Assembly (NCBI GenBank): GCA_021234535.1 | Contig: CM037832.1 | Coordinates: 4,489,803 to 4,553,802 of the forward strand | Direction of reading: 5' to 3' | Origin: Stichopus chloronotus | Taxonomy: Eukaryota; Echinodermata; Holothuroidea; Aspidochirotida; Stichopodidae | DNA length: 64,000 nucleotides | Part shown: positions 11,501 through 23,500 of the stretch, in pieces | Layout: every line of letters begins with the position of its first letter | Numbering within the stretch: the stretch's first letter is position 1 | Notes under the pieces: model-generated | Database searches by the model: none | What the model saw: only the letters and a program-made list of their open reading frames with translations | Told to the model about the DNA's origin: nothing | Position numbers and translations under genes: made by a program

Positions 11501-14500
11501 AAAGGTTAACTGTTTACTGTCTTACTTTATCGACTTAACTATCCTACTTGCTCTTGTTTGTTTACTATATCTTGCTTTTTCATTTTAATTCAATGTTGTA
11601 AAGCGCTTTAAGATTAATTGAAAAGCGCATTATATTAACATGCATTGTAAGGATTTGTTTGTCATCAAAAGTGTTATCAAATGCAATGAAGACACCTAAC
11701 GTAATGAAAAGCCCAAAACTCACTCAAAATATTTAATATTTCTGTAACAAGGCACGGAACCTTACTTGGTAAATTTCATATTATTATTTTTCTCTCTTTT
11801 TCTTTCTCAATATCTACGTTTGTATTTTGTTTTAAGTCTGAGCTGGAAGTCTTATTCGAACTCTGGGAGATCGAGTATCCTTGTGAGGATGTGGGCAGTG
11901 CCTAGAAGTGCTGTCCTTGTAAGTTGTTGTACTTTGTGTTTACGTGTTGTAGTTGTCTCTCCAACGTTAGTAGAGCATTGCTTCTGCTATGTTGTTCTGC
12001 CTGGTCTTGTAGAGGCTTCTTGCTATCTTGGGGCACGCTGTGATTGTACAGGCAACTGTCTTACCTTTTTACTTGGACATTCTACACCGGGATCATTCAT
12101 CGTGTGGAGCACATTTGCCTTGTGGCATTTTGTGTTTAGGGCCGGTCGTTTTTGCGTAGATGTTATAAGCGCTTCTGTTTTCGTCTTTAGCCCCGTGCTC
12201 CCCTTTCAGTCCTTCGTATGCGTTTTCAGTGGATGTCACCTCTGGTACTTGTCGTTTGTATCGTCTATGTAGCTGTTTGTTGCACCACTTGCTGGTGTTC
12301 TCGGTCCTCCATTCAGCCATTTAATCCCTCTCGGACTGTACCCGGTTATCGCTTTGTGTTTCCAGACTGCCTCTATTAGTGGGTCTGTCTTTCGCCGATG
12401 TGATATACTCATACTGTGGCAGAGATTTCCTTCCGACCTATTCCGCCATCCTTTTGCGGCAGGTATAGTCGAGGTATGTCAAGAGTCCTCCGCACATGTC
12501 CATGGTCTTCGTGTCATTCTGTCCAGTTGTTCTGTCAGTTCATTTCTGTCTGCCTCCCGTCAATTATGTCTGCGGCGTATGTAATGACTGGCATTGCGCA
12601 TGTGTTGATTGTTTTTAGCTTGTTTCTGACATGCCGAACTTGTGACCTTCTAGTACTCTAGTACACTCTTTCTGTAACTTGATGTGGCCTTGGATTTGAA
12701 TTCTTTCTCTTTGTTTTGCATGTTCCCAGTATCCAGAGAAACAACACCACCAGTTACACTTTGAAAAAAATTGCTAGGACACTTTACAACATATGTTGCT
12801 TGTGCAGTCCTGGGTCTCAGTTCAGAGGATGACGTTAAGCCCCGCTTCCTCCTGCCAGACTATTTTTCTTTTTCAATTTACTTTCGAGAAAAGTCATGTT
12901 CATGTGCTTTACTTGATCTTTGCCATGCTGCAACACTACATTTTCTAAGGATTACAATTTAAAAGGCGATTGAAGTTAAGAATTTCGTTCTATTACTTTT
13001 TGCACCACTGATAAGACACACAACTGCTTGCACACCTAATCTGTTACGGTATATTGTACACCACAGTAACAGTAGCTACCTAAAAGGGGCACTAAAGTGG
13101 TGGAAGACCAAAAAAAAAAAGCTTCTACTTTCTGACTCCTACACTTGCGGCCTTGGCCAACAAATAGGCCTACGCAAATGCTTATGTGTTTGCAGAGACC
13201 AAAGCTCTCCCTGTCACAGTATACGTAACTCATATGCCTGCATTTTCATCTCGACGTTCTTCAGCATTTTTCTAAAAAGGACAAAACTGAGGAAAATGGT
13301 CGTTTTGATGAAAGATTTGACTTAGTGCAAATGCCAAAATTTATTTTGAAAATCATTTTGACAAGATACTCTAACTCGTCAAAATCGGATAGGTCAGGGG
13401 TGAACCTACATGGTGCCTCCTGGAACTTGTTAACTACGCCAGTATAACTGTAATGGGCATGACCTTAGCCCGACTTGAAAGGATAGTCTTGTGTAGTTGT
13501 CATGGGCATCATCTGACCAAAATCAAAACTGATGCAGCTTACAAAACCTACGAAGTGTCATTTCCTGCAGTATAGATCTAAGAATACCATTGTCACAAAC
13601 CAACCTCGACATAAACAAGAGTTAGGGATAAATTTCTGACCTTCGCAGAAAACTGAAGGTTACAAACGGATGACGTAGCAGAGAAGTGTAAGGGAGGAGT
13701 GTAACCAGGCACAATAATGCAAGATAATTAACTATAGGCGACCGAAGCAGGGAGAGGAGATGATATTAGCGGCCTGACTAGGGACACGACGTCAGTGGTT
13801 TTCGGAGGGGCCCAAGAGTGAGAGGGCGCCTAGGGAACGTGCGGAGGCGATCTATCAGGTATTTTGATCTATACATTTTCCAGCGTTCTCTGCTCCAACT
13901 GGTGGTAACGCTCCTCTTAGATAGTCTTCTCAAACGTTTAGCTACCAGGACCCCAGGAAGGATGCACACGCCGCTGCTGGGGTTCGGCGGAAACACGTTT
14001 CTCTTAACTTTTTCAGTTCCCTCGAACAAAAAAAAAAAAAATCAGAGAACAAAAACGAACAATTTGGACCAAAGTTTAATTAACATTCACGTATAATCAC
14101 AATGAAGATACCCCCCTAAATTTGTTAAATCGATCAATTTTGCCTTTGTAAGATTACAGCTAAGACATCTCGCTGTTGCTTTTATTGTGACTGTTTGACG
14201 TACAAATTTATTCACCAAACTTAATCACCATATAAATTCCTCACATTACTTGATTCTAGTGCACCCTCAGACAAACGTCCTCAACGGATCGGCCCCTGAT
14301 GAGAGAGAGGGTAAGACAAGAGGCGAACAACAGTATTGTAATTTAATTTATCGGAAACATTCACTTCCAAAGGTAACGAATTTTAGCACCAGGCTGGATG
14401 ATAATAAAAATGGAGGGTAGGCATACTATCTTACGCAACTATACGGTGAAGAACATGATGAGACTTTTTAGGGAATGACCTGAGGTATACATGACTTATT

Positions 14501-17500
14501 GATGTTCCTCTAAATATTTTATGTTTGTGGCTGTATTATTCTTTAATGACAATCTTAATAGTGCACCAGTGATGAATGCGACTTTTAGTGCATTAAGTGA
14601 CTTCGTGATTGTGAATCTTTGTTCTCCAACCTTCAAACTCTTAAGAAACCTGACCGATTATCATTTTGCGTAATCGGACCAATCTACTACAAGATTGTTT
14701 GGGTGTCTCACACACTCACCACACCAGTGCGACTTTGAAATAAGATTAACTGAAAAACACTAGTACGAATCGGTCTCATCTCTAACGCTCCGTGGTCAAG
14801 TTGCAAATTCATAATCAAAGAATATAATAGTACAATATAAAATCGCAATATTCGATTGTTTGGCTTTCTCTACCTGAAGCTACAAAATTATTGGCGCTCT
14901 TGAGGGGATATTCTATATTGATGTCCAATAAGTCCTGCTGAGTATATTAAACCTGGTGGAATTTCTAATTACTTCGTGTATCACAGTTTAGGTTACCTCA
15001 TCCGATGATCACTTTCCCCACCAACTATGAAAATATATTGAACTACAGCTACGCAATTATAATTTCAATTATCATGACAAAAATGTGTGTTGGTATTGTT
15101 GGTGTTGGTATCGAAACTGTCGGCTGGCACGGTTAACTTCTCTTCTTTTATTTTTACCAGTATTTTATTGTATATTTTCTGTTTTATAAAGTGCTTTGAG
15201 TTTCATTTGGTAATGTGCTCTGGTATCGCTACATACACCACACAGGCACAAGGAAGAGTTATAGCGCCACTCATGTATTCCATACATTTCCATACATAAT
15301 AATCATAATACATAACGTCAATAATGAGGTTTGGAGATATTTCCAATTCCATGGTGATCACTACTAGTTATGTTACCTGTTGATCATCAGTATTGTCCAT
15401 TGGCACACTTTTAAGACTAGAACAGGGTACTCTGGCTTTGCAAGGGTAGTTTAATCAGTTCATATGATATCGTTATATCATTATCAGTCAAGGCTCTCGG
15501 CAGAAGTACAGATGTACACCACTGATGTTTCTGAAGTGTAGTGAACTTGAAGACATCATGTGAACCTGGCTAAAAACGCCAGTATGTCACCGCGCGAGTA
15601 GTGAAAAGGTGAACGTTTTCAATGAAATTTGGAAGAAATGTTGAACTACCAGTGTTCAAAGGTTTTGGTGAAAGTCTTCTTGTGTTAAATTGGACAGCAC
15701 ATTGCATTGCGGGGACAGAATCTGAGGCAAACACCTTTAACATTTCTATATACCCATTTCTCAAATTGACATTCATAATTTCAAACCCTCGTTTTGATCC
15801 CAGTGGGCAGACCAGAAATTATGCAGGACTTATGGTATGTATGTGTTACACAATTTAATTAAGACTTGTTGTTATGTATTACACTGAAATCAGATCATAA
15901 TTTTATTTAACACAGTTATTACTATGTTAGCAAAATGAATTTTTTCAATGCTCCTTCCAGTGGTGAAGAACACAATATGGACTATGGCCGATATAGGTAA
16001 TACGTGAGTTGCCACAATGGGTGACATTTTCTATGAAATGTGTTGCCAATGTTTGCAATATTTATCACTGGTGACACCTACTACTCAACCACCATTGGAA
16101 ATCGGAAATTTTCTGCGTAATGGGTGCAGTGGTGTACTCAATAAATTTTTATGTATATATATAGCATACTCATAGAATTTCAGACAGGACACCTGGAGGA
16201 TGAAAGGTGGATGAAAACCTTTGGCTTCACCAAATGCAATATGGCACACTTTACAGGCCTCTTGGGTACAGAGTTATGCACCAGGCAATTTGCCAAGGCA
16301 TACCGTCGGGTACTTCCATAGTTTATTACAGGGGCAGGAATGAGACAACAGCTTTACTGGATGCCATTGTGAGGGCACGCATACAGATTTTTAACCAATG
16401 CTCGACAGTTCCTGTCTCCACATGGTACTGGCCATTACAACATAAACCTTTGAAACCGAATAATTAAAAAGTCATTGTTTTCATAGCCAGACAATTAACA
16501 GTTAATACGTCATTTGGCGACAAACTTTAAGGTTATTAGGGAAGAAAACAAAATGGAATGAAAACACTTTGCCTGTCCAGAAAACTTGTCTTCCGAAAAT
16601 TCTTTGTGATGTCATATAATGATGTCATGTAATGCGTAAAGTATGCAGAGACTTTCCACGAATGCCGGCGAGATGTTTCTTTTTTTTGTCTTATTTTTGT
16701 CCCACCCAAAATACTTAGGACGCCTCATGGGGTCCGTGAGCGAAGCCCCGGTGCTGTTCCTGTCGAACCCCGAAATCTCTGAGGTCTTAGCAAATCTCTG
16801 GGAGAAATCTTTAATTTCAGGATAGGTATAAAGCAAAGATTTCAAACGATTTGAATTAAATCGCTCTTATTCTAAGTTGACGCGATAAAAACTTAGGACC
16901 TCTCATGGAGTCTATGGGCAAAGAACCGGTAGGCGTCCAGGTTTGAAGCCCCTAACCCCCGAGGTTTAAGCAAATGTTTGTGTAAAAAAAATAATCCAGG
17001 ATATACATTTGTTCAAAGTGCATCGTTAAACGAAAAAATCTCACACAACTTCAACTAATTCGGCTATTCCTCTACGTTAGCAATATGAAAACGTAAGACG
17101 CCACCTGGAGCTCAGGAGTAAAGCCCCATGGGGTCCATGGGCAGAGCTCAAAGACATGAGGTTTTAGCATATCTATGGGTGAAAAATTAAGTATCATGGA
17201 CTTTCTTAAACAGAACGGTAAATGCAAAATAATGGATGTAAACAGCTTATATTTCTATGTGTCTTTGTCAGGTTACTTCAACTAAGTGCGGGAAGTTTAA
17301 AGGTAACCGGGGGGGGGGGGGGGTGTAACGACTCTGACTGGAGAAAAATGGTCCACATGACAGCCCTTCTCAGCTCTCCTTGGGGCAGCCACTCATCATT
17401 TGACATGAATAGATTCCTCCCAAATGGCTAAACTAAACACTTGGTAAGAACAACGTTAAGGATACAGGTTCAATAGAGGTGTTGAATTTATGGCATTTGG

Positions 17501-20500
17501 TAAATGGGGAATTCATTATATTTCTGTCAAATTTTGAACTGATTACTTGTGAAAAGTTATTCATCATTTTGTAACAAAATGTTAAATTGATGACATTTGA
17601 TACATGCGTTATTCATCATTTTCCTGCAAAATATGAATTGATTACTTGTTATAAGTCAGAAATTCATAAACTTCCTGCACAATGTTGAATTGATGACATT
17701 GTTAACGTGTAACTCATTATTTATCTGTAAAATGTTGCGTTAATTACTTAAGATAAGTAAGTAATTTCTCTGGAAAATGTTGAACTTTTAAGAAGCTCCA
17801 AGTAGATAATTCCTTATTTTTCTGCAAAATGTTCAACATTTTTCTCCAAAGTGACGTTCTTTCTTAATTTTGCCATTTTGACGAGATATTGTAAAATGAC
17901 AATTTTCGGAATTTCATCGTTTTGAGAAGTTAATGCAATCGCCAAATTTGCATTTGTTTCATTTTGAAGACATTATTTAAGCCGTCAAAATGTCAATTCT
18001 TCAAAAATTGTCAGTTTACCGAGATGGTTTTTTTTCCTTTTCGCATGTCCCTGCTACGCTCATGTACTATATAAAAGAGTTTCTTTCTCTAATGTCTGTG
18101 TATAACAGAAGAGTGCCGCTGTACGTTGCTTAAAATTGTGTTGTTGCATTAAAGTAGGTCATCATCGAATACATTTACGTCACAACAAAGTATGTAATCA
18201 AATTTAACTACGTCTTCATCACATCAAAGTAAGTCGTCATCAAATCAAAGTAGGTCATCATCACAACTAAATACGCCGTCACGAAATACGCTTGCGTCAT
18301 TTTCACCTCAATTTGCCCATTTTGTGTCTCATAATGCTAAGGTACTTGAATCTATCTCTGATGTCAGCATTGCAGCTCTTTCCAATGCTTGGCAGGTCAT
18401 GGCCATGGGTCACTTCGAAATTTCCGCGCTGTATGAATTGTCTAGCGCATTTGTAGAGTCGGAATTGAATCAGATGTGATTGGTAAAGATTCGGACAGTC
18501 TCAATCAGGGCAGTGAGGTCGTTGTCATGTTTGGCATAAGGTTTCAAGTCGTCCGTTCACAGTAAGTGGTTGATTTTGTGTCCTGTTTTCAGTGTGTTTC
18601 CTTGTTTGGTGTCTCATAGGATGCGGCTCCAGAGCTTGAGAGCTACACAGAACAGTAGGGGTAAGAGAGAGTAGCCTTGGAATATTCCAGATATTTATGT
18701 TGGCTAATTATTTGCCATCTGATGTGAGATTGGTGTTCCAGTTATTCATTGATGTCTGGAATAGTGTGAATCTCCACAGAAATTACACGAGAAATGGAAC
18801 TCAATATGAATAGCATATATTCTAAATTGAGATCACTCTAGGCTTTCTTGGAGTAATGTGTAAAAACAATTATCGCGTTGTGAACTGACCCCTTTTGGCC
18901 CTTGATTCCTTCAAAAGCAATGTTGGTTTTATAGGTAATGTGACTGATATACACACTAAATTGGAGATCAGTCAACACTAACTTCTGACATTTTGTGTTT
19001 ACAAGGTTTCACATTTTGACTGTTGAACTCTGTTGAACTCTGTTGAACTCTGTTGAACTCTGTTGAACTTTGCTCACCTCAGTTGAAGGCAACCAAAATA
19101 ATAGGGATTTTGTACTTAATATTATTGATGTAGCTATTAAGTATGAAAGTAAGGTCACGTCATGTATTTTTGAGTACTGTACTTACACGGTTTTACGATA
19201 TGACCTCATTTGACCTCAGAAGACTGTTGACCTTCACAGAAAAACAGGGTTCTTTTATTCAATCAAGTATGGCATCAGTTCAAACATTCGTTCTTGAGAC
19301 TAACACACACAAACACACACACGATATTCACCAAAATCATTGAGTGATTGATTTCTTTATTTACACCCACCAACAAATTGTGACAGCAGTATACATTATA
19401 ACAAACTTAAGGTAGTTAAAAACAATGCTGAAGGGAAATAGGGCGTTTAGGGCATTTAGAATACATCAGCATAGCATACAAAGAACGTAGCTTTAATTCT
19501 TGTTTAACCATTCAGTCTCATGAATAAATATCTGCCAAAAGCTTTTTTTAAATTTTTTACAACTTTATGCATGTGATGAGTAACGGAAGATGCGTCATTT
19601 GAATTTAAGAAAGTTTGGGTGAACAAATTATTGTTGAGTAACAAATTCTATCTGTGAGAAACTTATTTCATGAAAGGAAGGCCACCGTCCTTTCTTATTT
19701 TGAATGATATATCATTATATATCGACAAACGTTGGTTTCAAGAATTTAATTGTATTTTCTGTAAAACAACACGGTCTGCCTCTTACGAAGAAGAAAAGAA
19801 TGTATTGCCGTAGTTACTACGAATTATGGTTACAACGAATTATGGTTACAACAATGAGTAAATGTCATAAAGTATACAGTGTAAGTTACCCCCCCACCCT
19901 TCAGTCTGTTAACTCAGGTCTATGTTTAACTAGCAATATTAAATATTTTAGTGTTCCCTGTTACCATAAATGCAACATTAAATGACAACAGAGCATCCCA
20001 TTACAGTGAGAGGATTAAAAGGCAGACGTTTCTCTTACTTACCCATCATCAGCTGGACGTTTAGACCCACTAGTTGAAGGATGACCTAAAAGAAAGTATT
20101 GATGCATGTGAGTACAAAACAAGAAAGGATAATCGTCATTACTTTTGTTCTAGAAAGAATGAGATTTCAGAATAAACATTTCTTGTTAAAGTGTTGTCGC
20201 ATATCTGTCTGGGTTAAATGAAATGCCAGCTGACAACATTAGGCTATTGAGTAAGTACAACAAGAGAATACAGACAATGGTTACTCTTCAAAAGTCATAG
20301 ATTCTAAAGTGCTGTATGTGTGATTTAATTTCTGAGCCTATTATTTTATAGCAGCTTACGTTTTAGCATCAGTAAGTTACTCTAGTTGGTATCTTCAACA
20401 TACTTTATGTATTTTCATGTGAAGATAAGTTCCATTCATAAATCACCCTTTGCATTGTGTGCACATTGAAAAATGCAAAGATTATTTAATTGGATATGAT

Positions 20501-23500
20501 GTTAAATGTATGTATCTCAATTCTGCTAATACACTGTTAATGATTTATTTACAACATAAACCATTCAAAAGACAGAACAACAAAGATAGAGTCCCCAATA
20601 AAAAAAAAAACCAAAATAAAGAAAAATATTGTTTTAGTCATTTGTTAGTTTGTTTATTCGTTTATTTATTTTTATTTCAATATTCCCGAATGAAATTCAA
20701 GTAGTAGTAGTGTAGAACCCTATATCTCACACATGAGCTCCTTTAACAACCAAACGAACATTGCTTAAAGAATATAAACAGCGATATAAGTAAATTCAGA
20801 TCGAATAGAAATTTCCCAGGAGGGTAGTTAAACCTTTAGAACGATGGGAAAAATATAATAAACCTAAAATTTTACCTACTTCTGTACAATTCAAAACAAC
20901 AACAATCGCAAAGGTAAAGACCTTTTAGAACACCAAGAGATAAGTCATGAAGCTTTGGAAGTAATTACAAAGGTAGTTGTGTGTTTTATCTATAGGATTG
21001 CTTTCATTCCATTTTCTAACTATCATATGTGTGAACATATTTCTGTGATAACCAGTGTGGCATCTGTTGATATATAAATTATTGGATAATTATGATGATA
21101 ATATGTGGTTACGTATTTCAGCTTTCGGAGAAAATACTTCAAGTAAGATCAGGCAAAATCATTTATAATTTTGTATATTGTTATCGTTTGTTTTTGTTGT
21201 ACATGTTTATCAAATGTCTCCCACTCTAATTCATCAAGTAGTTGATCTGTTACAATAAGTTAAATTTTACATTATTCTAGGAGCACTCCTTTGCAACCAG
21301 CCTTAAAACTATTTAAATCTTTGCCTAGGTGCACTGCACTTTACTTGCACAAGGCAACAGTAAATTAAAAAATGGCATGAAATACCCTCTATAAAATTTT
21401 ACAGAAGTAGCTTTATCCAAAATGGTTAAAGATTATGTTAATTTTGGAGACAGAACAACGTCTATGATATTAACAAGCTTAAGGTACCACATTCATTACA
21501 TATGAACTGTCTTGTACAGAATTAACTTTGCGAAATCAATTGCTCTTTCCTTTTAGTTGAAACGTAGACCTATACTTCATTAACATAACCCACATTGATA
21601 ATCTCTGAACTTAGTATATTTGTGAATTTACGGGATGGGACAGAGCTACAGTTTCCTTGAACTAAGTTAGTTATCATTTTAGGTAAAGTTGATGGTAATT
21701 CTGCCCCTTACAGTTCCAACTTCTACCAAGCTGAAATGCCGCTTATACTTCCGAGGGGCATGAGATTAGTGCTGCTTTAAGTTACCATTATGTCATGTGT
21801 CTGAACTGACCAGTTGCCGTAAGTTTGTGAACAATTGAGCAAGCAAATGCAACATTAGCGATACCATATCTTTCTAAGGTTACTCAAGAAGCATACCATG
21901 ATTTATTTTCCCAGCAGTCTTCGCTTAGCTTTCAACTGAAGAGATACAACTGTGTGTTGTTGATATTACATCATTTCGCCGCTCTCCACAGTTGAAACGT
22001 GACTAACGAATTTATTAGAAGAGCTGACAATGTTATTCTTGTTCAAATACTTATAAGACCTATAGATGGCTATGACTCGTCTGAGTTCCGAAACTGAGAA
22101 TGTGTCGTCTGTCTTTTTGTTGAATGAAATTGCTATCCAAGAAAGCGACATCTGCCGGCATATTTTTTGTGACTTTTTTAATATTCTTTTTTTTTTCTAT
22201 TATGTTATTTGGCTTTATAGGCTATCCCATTTGAACTTTCTAAATCTGAAGAGTGAAGAATTACGGTAGTACCCATTTTCGTAGGCTCAAAATTTTGAAT
22301 CATATAAAACTGGTAGACGATTTGCATGTAGAGATTCGATATCACAGCGTAGCAGAGACACAGCACAGCAGAGTGGAAGGGTCGAATCGCTAACACAGTA
22401 TATGTGCGTACCGCAATAAAAAATGTGCGTGCGTGTGCTTCTACGCTAAAACCTTTGGCGAAAACTGGGGCAATTGAGGAAATTGTTCCTGTGGCGAATC
22501 CTGAGGGGAGGTTAAGCCCCCTTGAGTTTTCCTTTTTCCCAATAAACTCTCTTTTTCTCTATTTTTTGTTACTTACTTTAATCGTCTATCCTCTTTGGGC
22601 TCAAAGTAGAATCTAGATAATCATTATCCATTTTACTGGGTTTGCCGTTGGTAAATCCTTCTACTTCAAAAAAAGAGAATTTTGACTGGGTTCTAGCACG
22701 TTAACTGCTACGTACCTGCAGCTCAAGTACCGACCAGAAAGTGCTGTCTCCGGCCATTTGGAGGGTTTGAAAAACCAAACTTTTCTTGCACGCTCCGCTC
22801 CAACCAGGGTTGTTTGTTTGTTTGTTGTTTTTTTAAGTAAAAAAAATCAGATTTTCAGGATTTTTTAATTTAAATTAGACTTTTTTTAATTTTTTGTAAA
22901 GTCACATTTCAGTTTGATGGCTTCGACCTCATTGTTGCCAAACGTATCTTGCATGCATGCATACTCACCCCTAGATCACATTCAGAATACTTCACAGACT
23001 AATTAAACCTACGATCTGGTGCCTCAATCCAGCATTACTAAGAACTCTGGATCCTGCTTCCTGGACGCAAGTTTTCACCCAGCTACGCAAATTCTTCCAA
23101 CTACTTGCGTCCGAGGGACGCAACTTTATAATCCTAGCTATCTTGCTCCAGAGGCTGCTATTTTCGTCATCATCCAATGGACGCAAGTCAACATTAAGCC
23201 TCATTCACCCCTCCCCGTCCCCTACCCCTGAAAAACGAAAGCAATGTTCACCTACGGACCGTCAACAATGAGTTTTGCTGGAACCAAACTTAGGAACATC
23301 ATACCTTTGAAGTCTAAATAGATTCTATACATAGTAAACTGGAAATCATGACAATCAAAAACTTCAGGTAACAGCATGCATGCGCTTAATCATTATTTCA
23401 TCTGCATGCTATTGTTTCTATTACCATGGTATTCAGTTATAGCAAGCTACTGTGTATGACATTACTGTTTTGGTAGTTTTGCAACGACTTTCTGCAAAGC

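Noticed and set aside
11766..12272. 168-codon plus-strand ORF, the longest on that strand in the left half
   Set aside because: It is antisense to the minus-strand R2/NeSL-like LINE fragment, whose motifs are clear.
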